From NCBI RefSeq assembly GCF_963576675.1, contig NC_088918.1, positions 38,597,501 through 38,661,500 of the forward strand: a stretch of 64,000 bases of DNA, given 5' to 3'. Made by a program: the position numbers and the translations under genes. Position 1 is the first letter of the stretch. Each line of letters starts with the position of its first letter. Below, in pieces: positions 47,470 through 58,583 of this stretch. The stretch is from Euphorbia lathyris. Taxonomy: Eukaryota > Streptophyta > Magnoliopsida > Malpighiales > Euphorbiaceae. The notes under the pieces are model-generated. The model had not been told where the DNA came from and ran no database searches. It saw nothing but the letters and a program-made list of their open reading frames with translations.

Positions 47470-47803
47470 TGGCTGTGGTGCGTGATTCCTTCTAGGTGGT
47501 GTCAGTTGTCAATCGAGTTGAGGCCGGATTGGTTCCTCTTATCGCCAGTGATTATCTCCGGCTATTGGACTTTGGGTATTTCGACCCTCTAGCTTAAGGC
47601 CTTCAATGGCGAGAGTTCTCCCGGGTACTCGTTTGGTGCCTCTCATCCAACTCTCGTAGCGAGTCTGTCAACTATTTCAATATGCCTTCTATTGCTTCAA
47701 ATTTTTGCTCATTGGACCCCATGGTTTTGGCTTAGATACGTGGTTGAACCATTTTCGAGAAGAAGTCTCCGGGAAGGAAAACGACTCGGCTTTGATACCA
47801 ACT

Positions 47804-48423
47804 GTTACAGATTGAAATCGAGGTGAGGATTTTGATCTTAAATCCACAAAGAAGTTCTTTACAAGCCCAAGCTTGAAGGAGTAAATCCCAAGTAGAAAGA
47901 ACAAGCTCTCAATGGAGTCTAGGTTTTTTATTAATTTCATAAAAGTTGTCCTTCATTACAAAATAGGAAGTATTTATACCTATCTCTAAAAGAAGGTAAA
48001 AGACCAAAATAATGGACTAGGGTTTCCACCACAAGTGGGGGTCATATGGATAATTAAGGAACAAAATAATGAGGTGGCAATGGTGTAAATAGATCATTGT
48101 GGCAAAATAGTAAATTCAGGATCATCAGCTTTTGTCCTCTTCCCTTGAGAATTTGGCGGAGAAGCCTTCTTTCCCTTTCCACGCTCCGCGCCACATATCC
48201 CACACTCCACGTGAGTGGCTCTCTGCTCCGGGTTACTGGCCAAGCTCTTCCTCCTTGCGACCCACGCTCCGCGTGAATGGCCCTCTAGTTCTGATCAACC
48301 AAAGCCAGCCTTTCTTCTCTTCCAGTAACAAATCCACGCGGAGCTTGACATGTTGAGCGCTCCGCGTGGGTGATTGCTAGTGCAGCTCTTCCTTCCGCCT
48401 CCATGTCATTGTTGCGCCCAACA
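47804..48423 (-). repeat. 5' LTR of truncated gypsy element
   Basis: 620 bp bounded by TGTTAC...CCAACA (plus sense). It contains repeated CACGCTCCGCGTG-like words and a perfect 11-bp inverted repeat CCACGCGGAGC / GCTCCGCGTGG (48334-48344 and 48359-48369). Confidence 0.82.
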
Positions 48424-49416
48424 ATAAATCAACTTATGCTAAATTAGATAGTCATATAACTTGAGTATGCTCTAAGTTATTCTAAAACGCCAGCAAACCC
48501 AAAAGATGTTTAGTTATATGTTGATGATCTTGAATTTCATTTCCTTGTTTCATAACAATTGCAATTAAAGCACATGTAAACACAAAACCTTCACTAATTC
48601 TAAGGTTAGCTAAAGATAGACTCAAACTATGTCTAAATCACAAGATATATACATAGATAAACAGATATGAAGTTTAGAACGAAAAACTAGAATTCAAATG
48701 ACTCCACAAAAATTGCAAAAACAAGCAAATATGGCAGCAAAAAATTAGAGAGACATAAATGATGATGCACCTGATTTAGAGGGGGGTAAAGAAATAGAAG
48801 CTGCTCCCTCAATTTTTCACCGCTAAAGTGAACTCCAGTGAAAGTAGCTGCCAATAAATATATATATTTGAACTAAGTTAGTAAGAAATGCAAATAAAGA
48901 GCCATTGTGAGTGCTTTTTTAGTGTTTGAGTAAAGAATTAAGTATATATATAATTCTAGACTATGTAAGATTAGTTTTGAAAAAATGAACAAAAGGCTCT
49001 TAGAATGAAATGACATTGATAGGCATAAAAAGAATCAACAAATTTTTGAATGAGAAAGAGATGGAAGAATGAAGCAAAATTGAATAATTATAAAACACTA
49101 AATGAGACAAAATAGATTCTCCCTTTCTCTTTCCAACCTGCTGGAACCTCAACCGTAACAGCATCACAGGTCACCATTATGGGCAGTGCTCACTGAAGTT
49201 TGATATGGTTGTTTATGACTATATGATAGGTTCTCGGGGAGGTTGGCTCTTGCCACCAACATTGTGACTGAACTGGTTCATGATTTTATAAGGGAGCTAA
49301 ACTAGATATGGAAGGGATGGAAGTTCCCACTTATTGAGAGCCTAGATATTAGGCACGTTCATGCTATTTTTTAGAGGCGGGGATCCTCGTAGAGAGATTA
49401 AGGATGCTCGAGCTTA
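48424..49416. other. Intergenic region, nothing clear
   Basis: AT-rich sequence without a supported gene. 49130-49410 is less AT-rich and may be a decayed coding or transposon remnant, but no protein can be recognised. Confidence 0.4.
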
Positions 49417-49873
49417 TTAGAGCAACTCTAGTGGTTGGAGGGTTGCACACCCTCCAACCACTCCACCTCACCAATTTCTAAACAACCCTCTCAGCAAAAC
49501 AACTCCAAAAAAAATCATCTCTAGTGGTTAGTCACAATCATGGGTCCCACACATCATATAATATTTAATTTTCATTACTTTTAATCAATTAACCTATTTT
49601 ATAATAATAATAAAATTCATTGATGATTTAATATTAATTAAATAAAAATCTACCAATATTTAATACTAATCGAATAAATTTATTTAATTTGAATAATTTA
49701 TTTAATTGGATTTAAAAATTAATAGGTAAATATAATTTATTTTCTCCGAATTTTAATCGATTTTAGTAATTAACAAAAGTGCATTACATTAAGGAAACAT
49801 ACATTTGAAAAAAACGAATAAGGTAAATGCATTAAAAGGAAAACATGATTGAAAGAGTAAAATTTTCCGACGT

Positions 49874-51173
49874 TCAAGTAGTAATATCGGTGATTCCGAA
49901 ACGTTCCCAAATGTGCTCAACTAGATCCAATTTTAGTTGACCGTGCATGTTTTTATCGCGGATTTGTAAATCCCCTGCGAGATAAGCAGCAAAATCTGGA
50001 ACATGCCCATGTTGAATGTCATCAGAAACTATGGGCTTAGAAAATTCCTCAGTTGGAAAGTTTCTTGAGTAAGTGTGCCTCTCATTTCCAACAATCATGT
50101 TATGTAATATTACACAAGCATCCATAATGTCGTGGAGTTTTTTTTATGCCAAGTACGTGCTGGTCCACGTACTATTGCAAATCGGGCTTGAAGTACCCCG
50201 AATGCTCGTTCAACATCTTTCCGTGCGCTCTCATGTCTTTGTTTGTAACATATTCGTTTCGGGTCATTAGCATGTGGAAAGCTTTTCACAAAAGCAGCCC
50301 ATTCGGGATAGATACCATCAGTTAGATAATAGCCCATATTATATGACTTGTTGTTAACAGTAAACTGAACCGTTGGTGCTGTTCCTTTTAAATTATCTTG
50401 GAACAAATTGGATCTGCTCAAAACATTAAGGTCATTATTGGACCCAGCAACACCGAAATATGCGTGCCAAATCCAAAGATCGACTGAAGTGACTGCTTCA
50501 AGCATGATTATTGGATATCCATAATCTCCTCGGGTATATTGCCCCTTCCATGAGACTGGACAATTCTTCCATGCCCAATGCATGCAGTCAAGACTGCCAA
50601 GCATCTCAAGGAACCCATGGTGTTCTTCGTGCATCTGAATTAAATGTTGTACATCGACAGCATTAGGCCTCCTCATATACACAGGCCCATACACCTCGAT
50701 AATAGCACAACAAATTTTTTCCACACATTCTAATGATGTGCACTCACTAATTTTTATGTATTCATCAAAAGCATCAGCCGGAGATCCATACGCAAGTATG
50801 CGCATAGTTGCTGTACATTTTTGGAGTGGAGACAAGCCACTTCGTTTGCCGCATCGACCCTTTGTTGGAAATATGTTGTGTGATTTCCAAGGTCTTCCAC
50901 TATACGTTGGAACAAATTTCGACTCATCCGGAACCGTCTGCGAAAAAATTCAGCTGAATAAACTGGTTCAACAACAAAGTAGTCATTATACAGACGTTCT
51001 GCAGCAACTTCTCGATCACGTCTTATATATTTTCTCCTTCGAGGTTCAGAATTGTGGCCGGCTTGTTGTTGTACATGTTGAAGTAAATAAAGATCAAGTT
51101 CATCATCCTCTTGAATCATTTCAATCGCACTTTGTATCATTAGCTCATATTTTGCACTACTATCAGAAGACAT
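49874..51173 (-). pseudogene. Harbinger transposase (DDE), two single-base frameshifts
   Basis: Starts MSSDSSAKYELMIQS at 51173. N-terminal helix-turn-helix-like region with FRRRFRMSRNLFQRIVEDL. The catalytic domain has LGSLDCMHWAWKNCP, GDYGYPIIMLEAV, YYLTDGIYPEWAAFV and ESARKDVERAFGVLQARFAIV (DDE residues present). The end is ILHNMIVGNER. The frame is lost at about 50840 (one base missing before LSPLQKC) and at an A-run near 50145 (plus-strand T8). Both are single-base indels. Matches the plant PIF/Harbinger transposase family (PF04827/DDE_4). Confidence 0.92.
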
Positions 51174-51234
51174 TTTGGTGAGATAGTGATGATATTTTAG
51201 ATTATGAGTGTTTGTTACATATTTTAGATGTATA

Positions 51235-51378
51235 TATAGGAAAGTTTGAAGTCAAATTATTAATAATAGGGAGTTTGAATTCATACAAATAATTATGGCG
51301 AGTTTGAAGTCAAATTTTCAATCATGGGGAGTTTGAAGTCATACGAATAATTATGGGGAGTTTGAAGTCAAAGAATAA
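51235..51378. repeat. 29-bp period tandem repeat between divergent genes
   Basis: The word GTTTGAA occurs at 51244, 51273, 51302, 51331 and 51360, exactly 29 bases apart, within GGGGAGTTTGAAGTC-type units. It lies between the transposase start (51173, minus) and the third gene's start (51495, plus), so it may be their shared promoter or a protein-binding array. Confidence 0.9.
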
Positions 51379-51494
51379 TGATGCAAACATTAAAATCATA
51401 GAAAGGAATAATAATTATCCTACATCTACAAATTATGACTCTCTCGGAACAATTACTTCTACATACAGAGAAGGTTCAACTGAAAAATTCCTAA

Positions 51495-52315
51495 ATGGCT
51501 ACATCTCACCCTAATACTAATACAGATGAAAATTTCCCTAATTTTCTACCTTAACAGAGTATTGTCGAAACCCTCGACCGACCAGCTTGCACTGAACACA
51601 TGTTATCTTATCAATATGATGCTATTTGTTTTCATGGAAATACTTTTGTTACTCCAGGCATGTTTCATCCTTTATTTCCATATATGTTTTGTTTTAAGCT
51701 TCCGGTCGATGGACAATTTCCAGTCCGATCTCTTCACATGTTGTGGTTCCTATGTTATATGCATTACATTCCGTTTGAATTTTGCATGCTAGAATGGTGT
51801 AACGCTTTCATCGGAGGTAATATTCCTGCGAATGTTGAGACATTCCTAAAATGGTTTATGCCTATTGATGCATGGAAAGATATGTTCACCAATTTGATGG
51901 GTGTGAAAATAAGGCAATACCGTGCATTGCGTCCGACGAAAAGGAAAATTCATGCCATATTCTTTCTAAAGTTGTCAAAATCTAATTCATTTCATGAGAT
52001 TTATGAAGCTTATCCATTCTCTGTTTGTGAACAATGGGATGAACATCGTTTCGTATCTAGACGACTGGAAGAAGTTTGTGCACAGAAAAACAACTGCCTC
52101 ATTGTCAAAATTGGAATGATGGTCCTTGGCGAAATCTTCCAAACGACTATTCCTCCACAATAGAGGAATATAAAGAGATATATCTTGCAGAGGAGTCTGC
52201 TGGAGTTTATGCTAATTCAGAAAACATGGAGTATTATGAAGGTGATGACGACGATATCGATTATGAATTTATGAATTTATCGCCAAGCCATGAACCCATC
52301 AATAGGAGGGATTGA
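51495..52315 (+). pseudogene. Unrecognised third gene of the Harbinger element
   Basis: Protein not recognised. The ATG at 51495 opens MATSHPNTNTDENFPNFLP, followed by an in-frame TAA (51552-51554). The same frame then runs 202 codons (to 52163), rich in aromatic and Cys residues (FHPLFPYMFCFKLPV, LHMLWFLCYMHY, LEWCNAFIGG) and ending in a basic/charged half (IRQYRALRPTKRK, CEQWDEHRFVSRRLEEV). A frameshift near 52085 leads into a second frame (WNDGPWRNLPNDYSS, then an acidic YYEGDDDDIDYEF tail) that stops at 52315. The coherent composition across both breaks suggests a once-functional protein of about 270 residues. It could be a captured host gene or an element gene. Confidence 0.45.
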
Positions 52316-52319
52316 TAAT

Positions 52320-52714
52320 TTGAATGTTATTTTTAGTATTTTCAAGCCATGTATCTTTAGTATTTTCAAGCCATGTATTTTTAGTATTTTTTAATGTTGT
52401 TATTTTTGTATTTTTAATGTTATTATTTTTAATGTTGTTATTTTTAGTATTTTCAAGCCATGTATTTTTTATGTTGTTATTTCAGTATTTTCAATGTTAT
52501 TATTTTTAATATTTTCAATGTATTTTCAGTATTGTTAATGAAGTACTTATTTATTTATAAAGTTCATTAAAAATTAAAGTTCATTAAATAAATACACATA
52601 ACATAATAAAAATTAAAGTTCATTAAAAATTAAAATTCATTAAATAAATACACATAACATAATAAAAACAAAAACATAACACAATAAAAATAAAAACATA
52701 ACATAACATTAAAA
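52320..52714. repeat. AT-rich degenerate tandem repeats
   Basis: Repeated TTTTTAGTATTTTCAAGCC and TTATTTTTAATGTTG words (52324-52535), followed by repeated AAAATTAAAGTTCATTAAA and ACACATAACATAATAAAA words (52560-52710). No gene. This is the 3' side of both the third gene and ORF1. Confidence 0.85.
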
Positions 52715-53910
52715 TTAATACTTAGTCTTAATATAGTGGCACATTTTACGGTGATCTGCTATAGCTTCATCATCCATAGTCGAGGTATCTTTACCGAGGA
52801 TTGCGAAATCTTGTACACAAATTTCCTGAAGACGGGTTACTTCCCGCTGTTGAACTGCACGAGCAATAATATCAAAAGATGATTGTCGTTTCTCTCTATC
52901 CACTTTTAACTCATCCCAATTAAGCCATCAAGTATATTGGCAGTGTTTTTAGCTTTAGCTACTTTTTTTGCTGCCTTCTGACCAATTGGCCGTTGTTCGA
53001 CCGCTTCCTGTGTTCCACTCTCAGTTGCCTCATGAGCTGAGCTTGAAGAAGTCTAGGCACCTGAAGCAGAATTTTTTGTTCTTTTTGAAGAACCTTGTGC
53101 TTTGTTTTTATCTGAAAACTCATGCCACTTAGGCTGTCCTTTGAGGATTTTCCAACAATGCATATAAGTAAATTTTTTATTACATCTCTGAGTAAATAGC
53201 TCATTGGCCTTACTAATTACCTGTGCTTCATCGTGACCGCTTGGATGACTATCCCTAATGGTAGTGTATGCTCCATGGAAACCAGATACATCCTTACTAA
53301 TTTTGTACCAATGACAGGAAGTTATTTGGTCATTCACATCAGGATCTTCCTTCTTCCATTGATTATAGTAACCTGCAATTTTCTTCCAATAATCCCTTCT
53401 CGCTTGATCTGTGCCCACAATTGGATCTGTGGTTATTACCAACCCACTCTGGCATAAATGTACATCACGTACATTGGTTCACTTCATTTTCATTGATTTT
53501 TGATTGTTTGCATTTGGTTCCTGAACTATTGGAACTTCAGACTCGGCAACGGAACCGGTGTTCGGAGATTCGTCTGGCATGGTGGACGATCCAAAGCTGT
53601 CTCTTCTCATATTTTCAGGAACCATATATGGTTCTTGAGGATACGGGGTACGAGGAAAGTATCCCGACATCATTGGCCGATTACCTGCTGCATTCACATG
53701 AGGGAAGTAACCGTCGTGATTATAGTGAATGGGAGGACTCGAAACATATGACATATTAGGATCATATTGAAAATTACATGGAATTGGTCGGATTGGAGAA
53801 CTTTGAGAATTATAAGTATTTAGGGTCGGGTTTTGGGAATTTGGATTCGATGCGTTTTGAGAATTTTGAACGTAAGAGTAATACTGACTGTATTCATCAT
53901 TAGAATCCAT
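52715..53910 (-). pseudogene. Harbinger ORF1 (Myb/NAM-associated protein), frame-broken
   Basis: Starts MDSNDEYSQYYSYVQ at 53910 with an Asn/Ser/Pro/Tyr-rich N-terminus. The Myb-like part VITTDPIVGTDQ ... YWKKIAGYYNQWKK lies in a different frame from about 53440. Then FTYMHCWKILKGQPKWHEF, typical of the plant 'No apical meristem-associated' domain. A stop near 53055, a one-base loss near 52915, then a C-terminal helix (FDIIARAVQQREVTRLQEI) to 52715. ORF1 helps the transposase bind DNA in this superfamily (family knowledge). Confidence 0.85.
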
Positions 53911-54143
53911 CTCAAATAAATGTGTTAAGAGTAGAAGAAGGTTTAAATTGAATGTGATTTTTATGGGTTAAATGAGATGTTTTATAATATATAATTTTTT
54001 TTACCGTTTTAATTGTACCGTTAATAAAATCAAACAATGAAAAGACTATACATATTGTTGCTTGTCATGTTTATTTTGAAATCCAAAACAAAAAATTATA
54101 TTAAATACTCAATTCACAATTTAGATACATCACTTTTATTGTA

Positions 54144-54404
54144 CTCCCTTTGGTCCATAATAGAAGTCTTTTAAGGTTAATGCACACTAATTAAGAAATA
54201 CAATTAATTTTAAGTAAAAGACTTTGTTACCCTTGTATTAATTGCATTCACTAGTAATTTTATCTATTTCTAAGGTAAAAAGTCAACTTAAATAGGGGTA
54301 TATTTGGTAAAAGTAAATTAATGTGCATAGATTGAAACAAAATGTCATGTATTGTGGAACAAAAAACACTCTCTAGAAAGACTTCTATTATGGACCGGAG
54401 GGAG
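54144..54404. mobile_element. Stowaway MITE (Tc1/mariner)
   Basis: Ends CTCCCTTTGGTCCATAATAG and its inverted partner CTATTATGGACCGGAGGGAG, with a TA duplication on both sides (54142-54143 and 54405-54406). 261 bp, non-coding, nested in the right part of the Harbinger element. Confidence 0.93.
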
Positions 54405-54729
54405 TATATTATATTTTAAAAATAAAAAGTTGAGACAGCAAGTTGCAACCATAGTAAAAGTAGGGGCCCACCACTCAAAACATATGAAATAAAAAAAAGT
54501 AGGCATTGACGTGCCAACTATATTGCGTGAATGGGAAATTGCTTTGGATTTGGCGGTTTACAATCAGTTCTCCCTTTGCGCGTCATCTTTTCTTTTAAAC
54601 AATTTCTTCCTAGAGACTCGCTGGATTGGGCGACTCGCCCAAACGATCCCAAAATTTTCTTCTCTACTGGTTGGAAGTACCCACCTAATTACAAATTGGT
54701 CCAAAATCCCTCCACTAGAGTTGCTCTTA

Positions 54730-55725
54730 CGGTTGATCTCAAGAGATACACCCCAAAGCAATGGAGTAGGGCCTTCTCTAATCCCCTTTCTTACCTATTG
54801 ACTTTGCTTATTTAATTTTTTGTTTTTCTTAGGCTGTCATCCTCTAAGTTTTTTTTTTGAATTTTTGAGCTAACTACTTGTTTTTGCAGGCTGCATGAGT
54901 AATCAAGCTAAATAAAACTAGTGTTTGAACCTCAATTTGACCGAGGTAGATTTGACATTGCTCGTGTTAAATGAAGGCATTTCTCCCACCTCTTTTTGGC
55001 CGACTACCTTGAGTCAACTTGTGAAGACTACTAATATAGGTGCTGACCATGAGGAGTGGTTGGAGGATCTAACACGAGATATAGTGTGATCCTAGGGTGG
55101 ATCACATTTCACGAAGACGAGGACTCGTGATGAGCCCTCTCGATCTTCACTAAGTAATGATTTTGGTCATCTCATTTATTTATTTTATAAGATCTCATTT
55201 TTATCTTGTTTTTTTTTATTTCATTTGCTTCATTTCTCTTTTGTTCCTAAAGAAATCTGTCATCGGAGGTGGTGAGCTTTTAGGAAGAAATTCTACTATA
55301 GAAACATGACAATTATGCACTTTCTTTCCTTACACTAATTATCTTCTAATGAGGTAATATGCTTTTTCATTTTCATTGGTTGGATCCATTGCACCCAGTC
55401 CACAGTAGAAGCTCTTGCCTCTAGAAACTTGGCCCTTAATAGTAGACGCTCGTTCTATTTTGATTTGAATGGGTCGGGTCTCCCGAGGTACATATGGCCG
55501 GCCCCTCAGATGTCTGATGATACATAGAAAAGACGAATTCCAATCACATCACCTAGCCCTGACAAAAGGAGGAAATAGAATGGAATAATCTACCTTCTTT
55601 TTCCTTCCCAATAAAGTTGCACTTCCTTATAACAAATGGCTGAGAGTTAGCAAGCAACCTTGGCCTCTTCGCATGTCCCCTTCCTTTCCGGTCCGGCCGC
55701 ACCTGAACTTGAAGCTACGACTGTC
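54730..55725. other. Intergenic sequence upstream of acyltransferase gene
   Basis: No gene recognised. It holds the promoter and leader of the acyltransferase. A short upstream ATG ORF (ATGGCTGAGAGTTAG, from 55636) precedes the main start and could dampen translation. Confidence 0.5.
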
Positions 55726-58129
55726 ATGGCAGATCCTCTGGTTTTCAAGGTGCATAGGCAACAATCGGAGCTGATAATCCCAGCCAACCCCACTCCGCAC
55801 GACTTCAAACCCTTATCGGACATCGACGATCAAGATGGTCTTCGAGTTCAACTTCCGCTTATCTTCTTATATCGCTTCCATCCTTCCATGAGGAGAAATG
55901 ATCCGGTTAGACTCTTTAAACAATCACTTGCTCAGACGCTAGTGTTTTACTACCCATTCGCCGGCCGTATTAGGGAATGGCCCAACCGTAAGCTCGTCGT
56001 TGAATGCACCGGCGAGGGTGTCTTATTTGTTGAGGCGGATGCCGATGTCAGTCTTGAACAGTTCGGGGATGCGATTCGACCTCCGTTTCCTTGCTTTGAT
56101 GAGCTCCTCTTTGATGTGCCCGGTTCTAATGGGATTGTTAATTGCCCTTTGATGCTTATTCAGGTAATTAATCCGGAATTGGATAAATTTTGTTGTTGAA
56201 TTATATTTAGCTATTCTTCTTGTTTGCGATCAATTCAGATTGATTTCACTTGTGTGAAGACGGAGTTCCTTTCAATTTTACTCAGTTAGCACTGTGCGAA
56301 AGCAATAGGACGAAAAAAGCGTAGTTGAACTAACCTGATAAATATGCAGATACTTGGTTGTGATCTAATCAAGTGATAGTGACTTAATAGTTGATGAACT
56401 GATTATGATATGCTATGGTGGTGAAATTTGGTATTCTGGTGTTGGTAAAGTATAAAAGACAATTAATTTGGATGATGAACTGACCAAGACACTCAAAAAT
56501 CAGATTTTGTGAAAGGGAGATATAATCAATCCTGGTGGGGTATGTACTGTGGTGGGCTTAATCCTGTTTGAAATTTTACCTTTTCATAATTTCTAATTGT
56601 TCATCAAACAATCATTCATCTAATCATATGAAAAAACATTGTTATTCCATTTCAAATTCTCACTTGTGTAGTTAAAGTAAGGTAATGTAAGGTGTATAAA
56701 ACAACTTGTTGTATTTGGATGGAAGTTAAGTGATGCTTTAATAATGTAATTATATGTAAAATTACTTTCATATCCCTTCATTTTTATAAATAAAATAGAA
56801 GACAAAAGATAATTTTGAAAGAAAAAGACCCTAACTATGATTGCCCTCCAATTTTGGGTGTAAGGAAAATGAGCCAAACTCACTTGCTATACTCTCCTAT
56901 TACATCTCAAAATAAACAAGGTTAGCTCATTACACTTTCCCTCACCTGCCTCCAAATACCATCATCCAAACAATCTCAATAGATTGAAATTCATAATTTT
57001 AGTGACTCATAAGTAAAGCATCATTTCCCGTAGTAAACATTTAGAAGTGAAATTCAGGAACTTAGAATATGCTAAAAATAAAATGGAATCTGTAATTTCT
57101 TCATTTGAAACTATTACAATGGATGATTGACTGAAGTTTGAATGTAAAATTTCTGCTTACAAGGTATTGCTATTTCAGTTATTAAAACTACTAGTAGTAT
57201 ATATGGTATGACAGGTGACACGCCTCATGTGCGGAGGAATCATCATCGGCCTTCGTTACAACCACACCATTAGTGATGCAACAGGTATATTGCAATTCTG
57301 GTCAACTGTAGGTGAGATGGCACGTGGAGCACGTGTACCTACAGTCCCTCCGGTATGGGAGAGGCACCTTCTTAATGCACGGGATCCTCCTTCTGTCACA
57401 TGTGTACATGAGGAGTATACTGAAGTTGCTGACACTGATGAGAACATTCCTCTGGTTGACAAGGATCATCGATCATTCTTTTTCGGGAAGGAGGAAATAT
57501 CCTCGCTGAGAAGACTTGCTCCCCCTCATCTTGGTCACTGCTCCAGGTATGAATTATTAACTGCATGTATGTGGAGGTGTCGCACAATTGCACTTCAACC
57601 AAGCCCTGAGGAAGAGATGCGTATAATATGCATTGTGAATGCGCGTAACACATTTAATCCTCCCATCCCTAAGGGGTACTATGGCAATTGTATTGCATAT
57701 TCTGCAGTTAAAGCAAGGGCGGGAGATCTCTCTCAAAAATCAATAGGGTATGCAGTGGAGTTGTTAAGGAAAGCCAAGGCCAAGATCACTGAGGAGTACA
57801 TGCGGTCGGTGGCTGATCTAATGGTTATCAAGGGTAGGCCTTGGTATACAATGGCACGATCATTCCTTGTATCGGGTACAGCACGACTCAGGTTCGATGA
57901 AGTGGATCTCGGATGGGGCAGAGCAGTGTTCGGCGGACCTGCTAGAGGTAATGTGGCTAGTTTTCATATAGCGTTTAGAAATAAGAATGGTGAAGATGGG
58001 ATTGTTGTTACCCTTTGTTTACCAAAACTAGCTATGCAAATATTTCTTCAGGAATTAGATAGCATGTTGAGCAAGGACCACCCAACAGGTGGTAGTAACA
58101 CTAAATTCACTATGTCTTCTGCCTTGTAA
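55726..58129 (+). CDS. BAHD acyltransferase, benzyl alcohol O-benzoyltransferase (HSR201)-like
   Basis: Two exons, 55726-56163 and 57215-58129; the GT-AG intron (56164-57214) falls after LMLIQ, before VTRLMCGG, the conserved BAHD intron position. 450 residues, normal for the family. ATG at 55726 chosen because it opens MADPLVFKV like relatives; the frame is open upstream without another ATG. N-half: [47 protein letters not shown]. Catalytic HxxxD is HTISD (H163, D167); the structural DFGWG motif reads DLGWG (about 377-381). BAHD enzymes transfer acyl groups from acyl-CoA to alcohols or amines in the cytosol; HSR201/BEBT relatives use benzoyl- or anthraniloyl-CoA. The actual substrate here is unknown. 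A paralogue starts at 63597. Confidence 0.92.
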
Positions 58130-58130
58130 C

Positions 58131-58583
58131 CTACAAAGCACCGAGACTTTTAGGAGGTACAGTTAATGTACAAATGTCGGACACTCCGGGGACACGACTC
58201 CAAATTAAGTGTCCCTTTAAGAAAAAAAAATATGGGGACACTTTGAGGAAACCACTTCTAAGTTGATTAAGTAGAATATAGGTTTTTTTTTTAACAAAAA
58301 AAGAGGGGTTTATATATTTAAAAAACCCTAAAACCCTAATGAAAAAAAAAAGAAATCAAAATCTATTAAAAAGAATATAGCATCAGTCTTTTTTTTTTTT
58401 TTTTTTGTAGTTTAAATAGTTTGAAGTATTAAATGTTTGCTTTTGATGAATTAATGACTTGTATGGATGTTATTTATAGTTCATAATGATTTATGAATGT
58501 TATTTATGATATATATATATATTAAATATATTCAGATTTAGTGTCTCCCCGCCGCAGCTGTCTCATATTTTTTTTAGGAAAAA
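58131..58583. mobile_element. Truncated hAT-type MITE, same family as 10884-11376
   Basis: It begins CTACAAAGCACCGAGAC, 14 of 17 matching the intact element's TIR, one base after the acyltransferase stop codon. The other arm is recognisable at CTCCCCGCCG...CTCATATTTTTTTTAG (about 58545-58580) but ends before the terminal repeat. The AT-rich centre contains poly-T and ATATAT runs. Confidence 0.72.

Larger units (their letters stand above)
46690..48423 (-). mobile_element. Truncated Ty3/gypsy element (5' LTR, PBS, partial gag)
   Basis: Minus-strand order: LTR (48423-47804), PBS-like TTGGTATCAAAGCC directly after it (47789-47802, tRNA-Met type), leader, then gag. Everything after mid-gag is missing and the left edge joins the host repeat. 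The lineage looks chromovirus-like from the gag wording. Confidence 0.82.
49420..54726 (-). mobile_element. PIF/Harbinger DNA transposon
   Basis: Terminal inverted repeats GAGCAACTCTAGTGG (15 bp perfect) and 3-bp duplication TTA (49417-49419 and 54727-54729). It encodes a Harbinger transposase and the Myb-like ORF1 on the minus strand, plus an unexplained plus-strand gene between them. A perfect 13-bp hairpin GTGGTTGGAGGGT / ACCCTCCAACCAC (49431-49461) lies just inside the left TIR. 5307 bp including a nested Stowaway MITE. Confidence 0.94.

Noticed and set aside
47218..47592. Plus-strand ORFs opposite the gypsy gag fragment
   Set aside because: Ile/His-rich shadow of the Asp/Asn-rich gag N-terminus.
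50738..51181. 147-codon plus-strand ORF opposite the transposase
   Set aside because: Shadow frame; the minus strand has clear transposase motifs.
55660..55725. An upstream extension of the acyltransferase frame beginning at 55660
   Set aside because: It begins at TTG, not ATG; the ATG at 55726 matches the family start and length.
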